Assembly (NCBI GenBank): GCA_018296165.2
Contig: JACKQL020000026.1
Location: 558,001 to 622,000 of the forward strand
Source of the DNA: Termitomyces sp. T153
Lineage: Eukaryota > Basidiomycota > Agaricomycetes > Agaricales > Lyophyllaceae
Length of the DNA: 64,000 nucleotides
Direction: 5' to 3'
Every line of letters starts with the position of its first letter. Within the stretch, counting starts at the first letter, position 1. Under the pieces are notes generated by a model that was given only the letters and a program-made list of their open reading frames with translations, was not told the origin of the DNA and searched no databases. Below, in pieces: positions 19,291 to 32,100 of this stretch. Both the position numbers and the translations under genes were made by a program.

Positions 19291-22200
19291 AGGACGTATG
19301 TATTTGCTTGTGCGCGTCGCTTGGAACATAATGCCCGTGTATATCACTATTGCCATCTTGCCATCCACTTAATATCCTGGTAGTACCGACTTCAATATAA
19401 TGTATGTTTTTGTGTCTTGACAAACCGCCGTGTTATTCTCAGAAGGACATGTCGTATGTGAAACTTTAGCCAATCAGAAACCTCTTGACCTCAGCCTCTC
19501 GACCTTGTCACCTCTCAACCTCTCCACTGCTCAAACAACCGCACGACTGACCTCGAACTTCGAGTTTGGAACCAGGCCCGATCTGAATCTCAAACCTGTA
19601 GAGAGGTGCAGTCCGCGTTGTTAGGGTACCTACGGCCCTATCAGGTAACCCCCCTAATGTCCCATAAGGAAGCATATACCGTCCTGCCGGGGGTGCACTT
19701 TTCATCCTATGTAGTGGTCCAGGTCAAGCAGAGCTGCACATATAGTACCCCATGACTTTGGATCAAATCGACTCAATTCTGGTCCCAAAGCCAAGTGGCG
19801 GAGTTCCCTCATGACCAAGACACAACCATCATGAGAACACTATACCTCTCACCTGCTAACAGCGCAAGGCCAGCTAGTACAAGTGGTCTCAATTTATAAG
19901 GTTGTCCTTCAGTCGCATCCAATTTAATTGTAGTCCTTACCAAGATGAGTTGTGTGAAATTAGCATTGAATGCAGAGGAAAAGCTCGTAATCTGTCACTA
20001 TTCTTGGATCCCATTACAACGAAAATTGTGGTTATAATGCGGCTAGTGCCATACGTCATCTCCTGTATACTTTTACGTACATTATGTAAGTACCAGCGCA
20101 CGTTAGGAATACAGAAGGATATGATATAGATCACGGTGGATAACAGTGGCACCCTAGGAACAGTTAGGAATGAATGACAAAACTAAGTGTGTTAACCAAC
20201 TCGAGAAAATAGCTAATGGTAGAAAATTTTTTCTGGCTATATATAGCAATAGTATGTTAGACCAGCCGTATCGCTGAGGTAGAACTTCGGAAATATATAC
20301 TATGACCTCAGGTTTTCTCGTCTCAGAGACATGCCGAGAAAACTTAAAAATTTTCGACCGCTTATCTTCTTACGTTCATTGAGATGACGCGTCTGGGTCA
20401 TGCGATGCGAAAGGGACAGCGCCACATTCTACATTACCCAGAATGGCCTTGAATACTGAGTCAAAAACACATAATCAAATATATTTAGGAATGTGTGCTG
20501 CAAGAAGACCAGAACGAGTTGAATAGGGGCTTATTGCAGGATACTGGAGGCGTGGCACCTAGGTTTATGCTACGAGAGGTTGTTCCGGGTTCCATTCCGA
20601 ATTGCAGATGGTTGGGATAAACTTGGCCGTGAATAGACTATACCATTTGTGATTGCTACCGACGGCAGAAGTTCGGGACATACTAGATCAACCTATTGAC
20701 ATGACGACATCTGGATCTGGACCTGGCTGGCAAGCTCAATGATGGGTAGTAACTGAAGAAGTCCCTCGATCAAGATCGTATGGCTTCCAATGTCAAGTTT
20801 TTAAATTGAGGAGTATCGTGGACTTTGAAGACTCGGAGCTCACGTGAACCTAGAAGCCGCTGTCTCACAGGTTTGGTCTACCACTTGGACCACTCAGAGT
20901 TAAAAATAACACCCTGGTCTCCGGAAAAGCTGTGAGCTCAGGACTCAGGTGAACTGGCTGGACCTAGATCGTCATCAACGAAACCATTATAGATACATCC
21001 ATCGGCATTGCCGGACAATTCATTATCGAGCACCTGAGACTGATGAACAGCGTTCCATAACAAGTCAAAAATGTCACAGGGCGGCAGGACAAGATGTACG
21101 TACCTACGAGTGTCACGGGTGGCGCTACGGGCGGGACCAATGTGGGGCTGTTAAGCGAGGTAGAACTCAAACTATAAGCGAATGCGGGGTAAGGCTGTGG
21201 CAAATATGTAAGCTAGAGACGTTGAACGTTGAATAGGGGTCGATGGGATGGAATCATGTTTCCAATTTGTTCCTGTTCCAAAGACCATCCGCCGACTCGG
21301 AGTCCATAAGCGAGGACTTCTTGTTGTGGAGTCTGGTAACAACACAAATAGTTGATGAAGTCAAAAGAACTTTATCAAGGGACGTTGATGCTACATACTG
21401 TTCCAGAATCAGAACTTGAAGGGCGCTGAAGTTGTACTGAACTCAACTTTGTCATTCAATCAGCGATCACAATGGAACGGTTCTATGATGTCAACGAACG
21501 GAGAAATGAGATATCCTGTTGGTAATGGCTGAAGTCTTCTAAAATCCAAAGGCTAGGTGAACATTGCGTACGTCCTAGGAAGTCGGTGTTCGCGAAACCA
21601 AAATGACCGGTGGCTTTTACTAAGTTGACTGTAAACTATCACTCTTCGACTGTAACTCCGGAGATACGGGAAAGATAATCAAGCTGTTGGGAAACAGGTT
21701 AGCGGAGGTAGATAGCTGAATTGTAACAATACAACAGGTCATCTGAACAGAACATGACTCTGAATGACCAGATAGATGGGTGTGGGGTAACAAAGCGGTG
21801 CTCTGAAACCCGGAGACTTATCTCCACGATGAGCTCGGCGGCAAGATTGGTGGTATCATCTTAGACACCATCGGAATACTATATAGGCTCTTCAAGGCTG
21901 ACATTCATTGGTCCATGATCGCGGAGGATCATTAATCAGCAGTCCGAACTTTTGGATACAGAGACTTGAAGAACATCCGCCCAACAACATGGTGTCCCTA
22001 CAAGGACGGAGCACTGATGAGTACCGGGTATCAATCTACTGCGACCGCGGAGAGTCCCGAGGTCCACGATTATTCAAATGTCGAGGGGAAGCTATAATTC
22101 TGCGCTGAATTCAAAATGTCAGTACTAGTACTGGCCTGTTTGTTGTAAACAGCCTGACCGGCATGACCTTTGAGAGGGCAGGTTAAACTCAATCCACACT

Positions 22201-22700
22201 TCCGTTCCGCCGTGCATCCATGATCCTGAGCCATTACAACTTTAGCATGATGATCCTCTTCCGTAAACATTCAGGCCAAAAGAAGACCGCACTTGTTATT
22301 AATATAGACAAGCCCTTCAAGCGGCTACTTATAAAACCTCTTCAATGTTCATAGCAACGGATTGAGGCGCGTTTCTGGAGCAGGCATGTTTGTCACTAAA
22401 TGCGAAGGAACGGGGAAAACATATACATATACATATAACTGTATTCGAAGCGGCGCAGCTTTCGGGTTGTAGAGTAATTGTGGGAGATAAATGAAACATT
22501 TGTAATACACTGGCACGGCTGTGGACTTGTTCCCTCGTGACATCGTGGAAACGATGTATCGACCGGGGTAAGGTAAGCATGCGCGCGGTTGATATATGTA
22601 AGATGTCATTGAATGCTCGGATGATTGGGCGGCTTCGTATGTCGAACTATGTATGTAGTATATTAAGTACCGGCATGTCAAGTGTAATTCGCGACCCCGC
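19291..22700. other. CpG-bearing intergenic region, no gene recognised
   Basis: Only short frames (the longest is below 100 residues) with no recognisable motif and no convincing intron pairs. A pyrimidine-rich patch with CCTCTCAACCTCTCC lies near 19,490-19,540, and a (CATATA)n-like run at about 22,418-22,436. CpG is present at ordinary frequency, unlike the flanking repeats. Confidence 0.55.
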
Positions 22701-25700
22701 ACCGTGGAATAATTAAATTTGCATGTGATAAGATCTAGCACAAGCCCGGGTGGGATAGCTACAATAGGAGTTGGAAGAGGTTATCAAAGACAAGAAAATT
22801 GGTACCAAGTACGTTATCGAACAAACTGTGCCTTGAAGGCGGAACTAAAAGATGTTGAATCAGTGCAGTTTCGGTCTTGGCCCATGCATGTCTCGTGTAT
22901 GAATGCAAGGGCAAACATCCCAAATCCTAGACACAACCAAAGGAGATCGAGCCTTAGCGAGAGAAGACCATGTTTAAAAAAGAAGATGCGGGGGAGGGAA
23001 GCAAAACGGAGTGTGGGGTAAGTGTTCTGTATAGTATGTAACATGAATTGAATTGTGTTGAAAGGAGAATACATATCCACCATGTCGGTTTGATTCAGAA
23101 AGAACTTTTGTTTACAATGGATACGGGGTGGTCATCTGACCACGAACACTGGCTTTGCAAACTCAAGATGTCTCGCGCGACTCGGACGGTGGGGGTTGAA
23201 TATATAAATTGAGAAAATACAAAGGGAACGAGTCTAAGACTCCAAGAGGGAAGGCAGGATCCAAGAGAGCGGGATTCATGAAACACGACAGTCGAATCAC
23301 AGGCTTGTTTAGAATATTCAATGAATTCCATGCAGTCGCGGCCGAGAACAACAGCGACGCCGAGAAGGTCATTACATGTACCGCGCATTACCCTTGAGGA
23401 TATTAAGTTCTTTCAATCTAAAGTTCTTGCGGCATCTGAAGCGTTCTGGGAATAATTTTCCCTTACGGTATCGCAAAGCAGCCGAACGGCCCGTCGTTTT
23501 TTTTCGAGTGCCCATGAGAATCACCGGACGAAAGTGGATTGAACGTATGTTAGCCTTTCCCCCATTGGTACTAGTCAGTTTTTTTTTCTTTTGCATCGGC
23601 TATTGGCGTGAGGGCGCTAACTGGAAGAACACGAGGAAAGTAGGAAGATGAAAATAGGACGAAGGTTGTCGGTTGTCGGGCCTGGGGTATGTGTACCCAT
23701 ACAGAGGCGCAGTCGACGGAATTCGAAGCCCACTTTCGGACTTGAGAGACCGTGCCAGAGTGACTCTCGGTCCCGGCGCTTAGATCAGAATACAAAGTTC
23801 GTTTACACAAGTGAGAAGTCTGAATGACTTCTGCTGCCATATTTCTGTCAATCTAGTGACGCAGAACTGGCCATGGAAGAGAAGGAAACTGACATGAGGA
23901 AGACGCAAGGGTTGATGACAGATAACGGGGAGATGACAGAGAATCCAAGCCAAACGTGTGGGGAAAAGTCAGGTCTCTCATGTATCTGACGATGGTACAC
24001 GCCAGATACGCGCACGGGGTACGGAGAAACCTCGCGGTAGACGCCTGACGAACGTGGTCTCTCGCTCTGAAGCCATTGACAGACCTAAGTAGACCCAAAC
24101 AATCCCAAGGCGGGTTACTGCCAGCGGTATCAAGGTGACAGCGAATCAAAGTCTCCTGGTGCCGGGGAGCGCGCAAACAGGCCAATGATCCTGTATCAAC
24201 GTATCATCATGGCACCACATGGTCCCTCGTGATTACTCACGCTGCAATCGTCCTGGGACCTCTCTCTCTGTTCAGACACGGATGGAAAAATGTCAGTAGT
24301 CACCGGATACTTGACCCTTTGTGTTTCAGTAACCTTTGTTGAAATGCCCAAGTCCGTATCGGGTGGTTTGAGAGTAAGAGCACTACACCTATTGAACGGT
24401 TTATCCGAACAAAGAACGACCTCCCATCCATCTTCGATGATATCATGATAATCGATATCTATCCAACGTGCGCCCGGCAATTAAACTTGAAAGAAGTTCT
24501 CAGAAAGTGGTTTGGCGGGCACCCGCGCGGCGACTGAGTGCTATCATAAGATATCATCAACATCCGAGTCGGCATGAGAGATAGAGAATGCTTGCCTTGT
24601 TTATGGCACCGGCTTACTGAAACACCCTAGCAACGTGATTATGATATAATCTTGTACAATACAAGCGAAAAATAACATATGCGTCCAGGGGGAAGATCAC
24701 GTATTTCTTGATTTGATCCCGATATTATAAGTAATAATCGACGGGTATGCCACGTGTGACAATCGGACTCGGAGCGGGAGCAAATTCAAGTGGGGAAGCC
24801 CCATCCTGAATGATCTGCGTGTATGTAAGTAAGTACAAGGGAGTACTGCTGTGGAGAGAGACCTCCTAACTCATTTGCTAGTTTTAGCAGTCCTTTTCGG
24901 GTCGAATGTGGCTGGAGATCAAGAGATAGGTCCGGCATTTGATATGGCCGTTGATATTTCTAGCTGACTTGCCAAGTTTTACGGCGGGCGGTTTCGTACT
25001 AGTCTTCGAATGTCTCGTGCAGTACGGGCGTATTCGGCCGTCGTCGGTCTTTTATCTAAAAGTAGCCATCGAGGAACACGCAGAGGTCGCACTTGGGGTT
25101 GACCCTAAGACACATTCCGTTAGTATCGTGTCTCTGGCCAATGCGAGACCTCTCAAGTGCACTATAGGAGTAAGCTAATCAACGTCTTGAAATATCGCGC
25201 CCTGGCATGTGTTCTTTGATATACCAGTATTGGGAATTCATTTCGAGCATCATGAATGCATCGAAGCCTTCACCATGATCATGATATGAACAGCCCACTG
25301 GCAAATGAAATCAGGAAGAGTTTGTTTACCAAGTCGGGGGCCCACAGCCCAGCGAAGAGCTATCCAAGAGCCTTGTCGAGTACGGGCGTCAAGTAACCTA
25401 AATATCCCCTAAGTAGACGGAACTTTTCCCAAAGTACACTGTGTGCGCCCGGATCAGGCTGCAGGTAGAGCCGATGCTGTGTATGGTGGATGTCTTGACA
25501 TCCATCGCACAGGACGAATAGATTTGGATGCCGGCAGGGGTCATGCGACGATACGGTGAGTTGGCTCGGGAATCTAAGACGTAGTGAGGTGGTACCTCGG
25601 GTGCTCCGCCTGAGTGTTGTTGACCACGGATCTGAGGCTTGAGGCCTGAGGATCCGGTGTGTTGATTTGCGGAGTATTGAATACGTAGTGCGAGGTACGA

Positions 25701-25890
25701 TGGGGTGCTCTATCCGCCACGGTGCCCAAGTTGTATTTGAATCATGGTACAAGAGATGGACATAGCCAGGAACTAGACAAGTAATACGCGCTCGATGAAG
25801 GGCGGTATGACGCAGGTTTTTGAAGATCTCAGAATGTGCAGCGAATAGCTGGAGAGACGAACCGGACCTGTGCTCCGAGGAAGTGGGATT
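22701..25890. other. CpG-bearing intergenic region, no gene recognised
   Basis: Frames up to about 130 residues exist on both strands (for example 25,360-25,752 minus), but none shows a domain, compositional bias or codon pattern that I can support as coding. No tRNA-like A and B boxes were found by eye. Confidence 0.5.
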
Positions 25891-26211
25891 GGACTGGCAG
25901 TGACCAATTAGGAGGTGGGTCGGAGTCCGGGGAGGGCGGCGGGGAAAGATATTTGGACGGGCAACAAAGTTATATTAGGTGCATGTGGTGGAGATTCTCG
26001 CAGGCACGGGCGCAGATCGTCCTCGGAGAGTCCGAGACGGACCGAGTCGGGCTGCGGGATGAGCCGAGGATTGGTGGACCATGGACTGACGAACGGGGAA
26101 TGATCGAAATAACCGCGGGGCCATGGCCGGGCCAGCGCTCCGGCCGATCTGGATCTGGGAGGATGATACTTATAGGGCGGGGCTTGGAGCAGGCGTTGTT
26201 GATTCCCCGCA
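25891..26211 (+). promoter_or_regulatory. Putative promoter of the Ecl1-like gene
   Basis: The GC-rich stretch upstream of the start codon holds a CCAAT-like site (GACCAATTAGG, about 25,901) and a TATA-like site followed by a GC-rich box (ACTTATAGGGCGGGGC, about 26,168-26,183), some 40 bases before the ATG. Assignment is by position and motif only. Confidence 0.3.
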
Positions 26212-27551
26212 ATGGACCACCAAGACACTTCCTGGTGTCCTGTCTGTGACCGCGCCATCCAGCCCAAGCGCCTCCAGCTCCCCGTCCCCCAGCAGCCCGC
26301 CCCCCCGCCTCCCTCTCCCACGCGCACCAAGCCTGTCCGCCGCCAGGGCCTCGTCCACGGCACAGGCCGCGTCAAGCCCAACGGCACCCTCAGGCCCGCC
26401 CAGGCCGCGCCCATCCCCCGCTACCGCACCGTCATCGACCAGGGCCCCACGCCCCTCTACTGCTCCAACGAGTGCCACTCCATCGACCGCAACCGCGACG
26501 TCTACCGCAGCTCCGACGACGACGACTCCGTCAACTCCTTCGAGTCTCGTTCCTCAGCCGCGTCCGCGCCCCCTATTACCACGCCAGAGACAAAGGTCCC
26601 CCCCTCCCTCCTCGTCATCTCGGAGATGTACCACTGGAATCCCCTCCCACCCCCCGCACCCGTCGACGACCCCGAGCCACTCCCCGCCCCTGCCGACTTC
26701 AACGACGGCATCATCATGACCGGCCGTCGCATCAACTCAGAGTTCACCTCTCCTCCAAAGCACGACGCCAGAGGCAACATCATAAGAGAACCCCGCAAGC
26801 CCATCCCCGGCTGGACAGACGGCTCAAACGCCTGGCGATCTACCGTCTACAACCTAGCTGCCCCGGACGCGTCTTCCCCCGTCAAACACCAGTCCTTTGC
26901 CCTTCGCGGCTCCCGAGGCATCCAGTCCACCTTTTCACACCCTCGCCAACAAGTAGCGTCGTCCATGCCCGCCAACGTTGTCTCCGAGGAAGATCGTGAC
27001 CGTCTCGACAAGTTTTCCCAGTCTTTCCGCCGCACCTCTTCTTCTCTCAACACATTCTCGTCATCATCCTTCCCGCCCTCCCGCAAGGAGCGTCCTCTCG
27101 TCCAGCGCGGCGCCGAGGGCAAGCTGCTCGTGCCCAACGTGATGATGAGGGTCAACAGCCACGCCTCTCTCTCCAGTCAATCGTCTAATCAATGCAATGT
27201 CCGATCCCCACTTTCCCAGGAGAGTTCCAGCGATGACGGAGAAGAACTCACTCAAAGCGATAGCGCCAGCTCGCTTCCTCGGCCCAAGCGCCCGACCGTC
27301 GAGAGTAAGCAACCTTCTTCGTCGTGCCTGACATCTTTGCTCATTCTTCTTCTCTAGCCCGCTCGTGGTCATACGACAACGTCAAGACTTACCCCACCAT
27401 GTGCATCCCTAAAAAGACAAAGGTCGAGAAGCGCAAAGAGAAGCGCGTCGTGGATGGCCAAGAGGTAGAGGTAGAGGTTGAGGTTGAGATCGAAGAGAAG
27501 CCAAAGTGCCTATTCCTGTTTGCGCCTTGGACACCAGCAGCGTGCGCCTAA
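26212..27551 (+). CDS. Ecl1/life-span regulatory factor-like zinc-binding protein, two exons
   Basis: Exons 26,212-27,304 and 27,358-27,551 flank a 53-bp intron (GTAAGC to CTCTAG), giving 428 residues. Residues 9-12 are CPVC and residues 84-88 are CSNEC. This spaced Cys-x2-Cys and Cys-x3-Cys pair is the signature of the fungal Ecl1 family, small proteins linked in fission yeast to chronological life span and stress signalling. The rest is long for that family: Pro-rich after the first pair, then Ser/Asp-rich (SSDDDDS near 100), then Ser-rich (about 260-360). After the splice junction comes SWSYDNVKTYPTM (367-379), a C-terminal motif that I recall from basidiomycete homologues. A basic stretch, an acidic EVEVEVEVEIEE run (400-411) and a hydrophobic end (LFLFAPWTP) follow. 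Kozak context GCAATGG is good. It is the only intact conserved gene in the window. Nuclear or cytosolic role is inference. Confidence 0.85.
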
Positions 27552-28480
27552 TTCATTTCGGGGGGATCTTCTTGTCACCATCTCTGCACCTCATCACCAC
27601 CGCATCGCATCGCACCAGCATCAGCATCAGCTCTACTCTCATACCACATCAACAAAATACCCCCAGCTAACGACTCGTGCTTTGTTCTCGGCCTTGCTTA
27701 TCGTTATCGTCGTCGCATCAAAATATCACCTTTCGGCCGTCACCACTTGTAACACCAAATATTCTTCCCTCCGTGTACCTGTATTCCTTTGTGCAATATT
27801 TTTCTTCTTTATGGTGAACGGTCTGGCTTTGTTCGGTGGTTGTATATATACTAGTGTACCTGTGTAACATTTATTCGTCACTTTTTTTTTCGCAACTACC
27901 TACTCTTACGAACACATGCCGCGTCGTCCTAATAGCTACCCACGATACCTACCTGCCTATCTCTTTCTCTCCACGCTACTCGGGACGCGCGGCGTTTTGT
28001 AGAGATACTTAATGATTACGCATAATGAAAAGTGAATGAAATATGACTGCAGACGAGACCTTGTAAATCCTAATCATGCTTGCCTTGCTAATTAATTATT
28101 CTTTCTCGAAGGGGCAACTTGATAGACTCGAGGTATCTAAGTATGTGTGTGTGAGAAGACGTTCGAATTTGAACCCCCAACATTCCAGCCGCATTCCAGC
28201 CGTCTGTCTATCTTGCTTGGGGGTGGGGGGGCTTCGTCCTCTCTTCTCTTCGCACGGGGCACGCGTACCAGGGATCCACTTCCCACCCCCCTTCTCCCCT
28301 GGTTTAGTTTCTAGTTTATCCTCTTCGTTTCCATGGCCATGCGTACCCTGTGCACCGACCTAACTCGAATCGAACCCTAGGGTCAACAGAGTTCAATTAA
28401 TTTTGCGCTCGCGCGATCGCTGCTGCTATGTATTGATGTATTGATTGACAAGGACAACCAGCCCCCCAATCTACGATAGG
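27552..28480. other. Downstream region of the Ecl1-like gene, no gene
   Basis: Probable 3' untranslated and intergenic sequence. It is T-rich in places and no clear AATAAA signal was found near the stop. Open frames here lack any recognisable feature. Confidence 0.5.
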
Positions 28481-28487
28481 TACGCAT

Positions 28488-28515
28488 ATGTATGTATGTA
28501 TGTATGTATGTATGC
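28488..28515 (+). repeat. (ATGT)n microsatellite
   Basis: An uninterrupted run of TATG units, about six to seven copies, in the CpG-bearing island. A (GTA)n run of six to seven copies lies nearby at about 28,599-28,618. Confidence 0.9.
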
Positions 28516-28575
28516 GTGTATTCGATCCCTGCGCACTTGTGTTCAGCGGCCGGCCAGCCCTCGAGGTTGGCATTG

Positions 28576-29110
28576 TACAGCCAGTGTATACATGCATGCG
28601 TAGTAGTAGTAGTAGTAGCTGCTGTGCCGTTTGCATGTACATATAACGTCGCACTGTCTGTTGAACAAAACATACATATATGGATACAACAATTGTCTAG
28701 GTTAGACTCGTGGCCACAGCCACAGCCAGACCCTATTTCATTTGGTTTAAACACTGACATGGACAGCCGAACCCTGACCATGGTGCGCGCGGGCACACGG
28801 ACACGATGAGAATTTTTTTTTAGGTCCCCTTGCTCCGGCCAATGGGAAGTGTATCGTGTGTGTATGCATGTGTGCGTAGTAAGCAGCTGTCGTCTTGATT
28901 GTATAACGTCGCAGTCTGTTGAACAATTTAATTGTCTTGTCTATTGTACAGTGTACGTACATACAATTGTCCGTATGCTGCATGATGCAGATATGGCTCA
29001 TGACCACAGCCACAACCCTACCCTATTTCACTCGTTTAACAACTGATGTATTGACAGTCGGACCCTGATCATGGTGCGCGGGCGCACGGACACGATGAGA
29101 ATTTTTTTTC
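28576..29110 (+). repeat. Diverged tandem duplication of about 260-290 bp
   Basis: Copy 1 (about 28,576-28,828) and copy 2 (about 28,850-29,115) share, in order, GCATG-GTGCGTAGTA, AACGTCGCA-GTCTGTTGAAC, ACAATTGTC, GACCACAGCCACA, CCCTATTTCA and CATGGTGCGCG, and end in CACGATGAGAATTTTTTTT. Spacing between matching blocks grows from about 259 to 291 bp because of small indels. Confidence 0.8.
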
Positions 29111-29117
29111 TTTTTTT

Positions 29118-32100
29118 CTTTGGTCCCCCCCTTGTTTATTTTCTTTCTTGGGTACGGTGGGACCCGATCAATAACGACATGATCGAAAGAATACCCTACC
29201 TCCCTTGTCTTGGTCTTGTATACATATGATAAACACATCATATTGTACCCGCGTACGCAGGTGATTGTACATACATGTGGAGGCGCCGGCGCTCCGAGTT
29301 CAAGCTTCAAGTCCGAGTCCCGAGCCCCGAGTCCCGAGTCCCGCCGCAGCACGAGTGCGTCATGATCACGGTCGTTTGGATTCCCGGAATAACATATGGC
29401 ATATACTACGCTGCAGACACAGACACCAGACACATCTGGGCACAGTCAGCGTAACCCATCTGTACATAGATGGCGGAGATTCGATTTTGCGATCGAAAAA
29501 TCTCGGACAACCCGTGGGGTGTTTTTCCGGACTATCCCCAGACTTTACCGTGACCGAATTTTTACCCTGTTTTACCTATGGTTCTGGCAGGACAAGCGTG
29601 GGTCAGGGTAAATTTATTCGAAATAAAACGCCAATCGAAAAATTCGGGGTGCGCCGCGGGAGAGGTGGTCGTATGTATGGTAGGCCTGGCAAGGAGTTCT
29701 ATGTATATATACATATGGTACATACATCCATATCCCTCTCCGAGATGCATGCCCGAATCCGAACAAGAGTGTCTCCGAAGTAGCCTGAGGGTGTGTGCCC
29801 GAGTCGGGGACAAGGCGTGCGCAATTTTCGCGCATGGCATGCAGCTTTTGGGACTTGAAGCACTATGTGTTGTTTATTGCAATACGTACACCTTGTACAT
29901 GTGCGATATTATGTACGCTTGTGCGTGCCTACTTTTTTTTTTTTTGGCTCTTGGTCTTGATTGTGGTTGATTGGCAGTCAGGGGTGGAATCTCACCGTGA
30001 TGCGGGGTTGTCCAAACATAGGAATCCGATTTAACGCCCTTTGAAGAAATGGAAATGTTATGAAATCTCTCGATCTTGGTGATGGACTCATACTTTGTTC
30101 CAGCCCTTGTTACCAGTAAGGCACATTATGTAGTGGCTGCAATTAGGTACAGTCACTTTGTCACCAACCTTTCACTAGTCACTTGTTTCTCCTTTGCGCC
30201 GCTTTCTAAGGTTTCAGGTCATACTAAAAACGAACATATGTAGTACGATTTGAAATTGTACCACAAGGGTAATGCGTAGATCGATGTGGGGAACTTTCGG
30301 CGCCTATTTGGTCCAAGAATTCAGGCTCGAAGCAGCAACAACTCATATACTTGTGGCCTACATAGGGGGTTGGACGTCTGCTTTGCTCGGCTCGACTTTC
30401 TGGGGTGCACGGGACGATCATATTTCCAAATTGTATGGACTACGGTGGATGGCTTCGCTGCATGCCTCTTGTGGGTACTGAATAATCGCCGACGATTTGC
30501 AAATGGCAAACCTGTGTCCCGGCTGAGCACGCACGGAGATCCGGGGGAGTGTGGGGAAATGGTAAGTATGGATCACAATTATGTAGTATATTTGAATGCA
30601 ACAGGTGGCGGAAAACTTCAAAAGGTTCACCGGAAAATGGGAGGCTCTTGACATACATACCGAGTTCTATCCCAAAGGACCGCGGCCCTGACCTGGTTGT
30701 CGCGAAGGTCTTTATGTAGGCACTGTCGTGGCTAAGGGCGCTAAGATATTTCCAGGGTGGGTGCTGCTGCTGGTTGTTATTCGGCACCTGGAAACATAAG
30801 GTAAAATTGATCTGTACTTACCAAGACTCCTAAGACCAGGACAGCAGTCAAAGAGTTTAACCTTGAGCATCTCTTCTTTGAGACTAGGCGAAAGTTGGAA
30901 TTTCTGAACAGGTCCATGTGCAGGTCTATGACATTTGCAATGGTCTCGAAGCACCAGCTTACTGACATCACGCCATGTGCATTTCTTTAGTTCCATCACC
31001 CGCTCGTCACCGTCTTGTTTCGGGCAGTTCAGGAGAGGTACCCAAGGCAAGGAAAAAAGACAGTTACAGAGCGGCGTTAATCTGAACGTGTATAGAAAGT
31101 ATATTTTCAATTTCTGTAATCAGGACGTGTGGGGAAAGCATTGGATAAAGTCAGAAGATCCAAGACCGCCAGCTAAGTCCATTAAGCAGTCCCAGACCCA
31201 CCAGCAACAGGACGAGGCAACTTGATAGACGTCCACAATGACATCTACGCATGGTTAATCTCAGATCGGGAACTCGGAGCTGTTTGAAGGACCAGTTGTT
31301 TGGACATGAAAGAACACATAATCCCATAGCGTCAAGAGTAAAACCAAGTTCAAGGTGATCATAGTTCCGATTAGATGCGAAGAATGAGGAGTAATTAGTC
31401 ACAGCGACTCATTACTTGTAGCAGGTGCACAGGAAGAATCGCGGCAATCCAGAATGGTGATCAGCTAGATCGCCAGAAATGTTCAGCGATGGACATATGT
31501 GGATCCACACGGACCCATTGGAACACTTGAATTCCCATGTCGGAGCTGATTGGAAAGCAGTGCTCTGTGATAAGTGAACACGTTCATATGATATACGATA
31601 TCTCTGCATAGGATCTGCAGTCTGAAGGGCGGATCTCATCTTGCTGGTCAGCAGACATCCAGTAACCGAAGGAATTTTCGGGCGGATCAGCAGCCTGCCT
31701 GCGGATGACCGTTTGCCATGAGTTGACGCCACCATCGCCGCATTCTTGATCACATGGGGTAGGTGAAGGTGTTGATCATGGATTATCGACGGAATTCTTG
31801 CTATATTAGTAGGCAGATATCGCTGGACAACCTGGTAAAAGTACTTATGGAGCGGGAAATGTGAGATAATACTCGAAGACAGATTATCAAAAGTGTCAAG
31901 TCATCAAATGTGAACGACGGTGTACCAAGTGTCCTTGAGGACCTGGGAATCAAGCAGGCGATAGCTTTTTTAGATAGATTCCTCCGCGCCTTACGACACC
32001 CGTCCTGTGCGTCAAATGGGTGTTCGGTGTATGAAGGATTAGAATTGAGACTTAATGAGAAAGGAACACTAAAAATATGCTGAAATTAGATATATCCTGG

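Noticed and set aside
25360..25752. 130-codon minus-strand frame
   Set aside because: No motif or compositional support; left as intergenic.
26123..26999. Overlapping Pro/Ser/Arg-rich frames on the plus strand and Ala/Gly-rich frames on the minus strand
   Set aside because: Shadows of the GC-rich first exon of the Ecl1-like gene; no conserved motif.
29265..29783. 172-codon plus-strand frame
   Set aside because: Starts in GC-rich low-complexity sequence, no domain, no supporting neighbour or intron signal.
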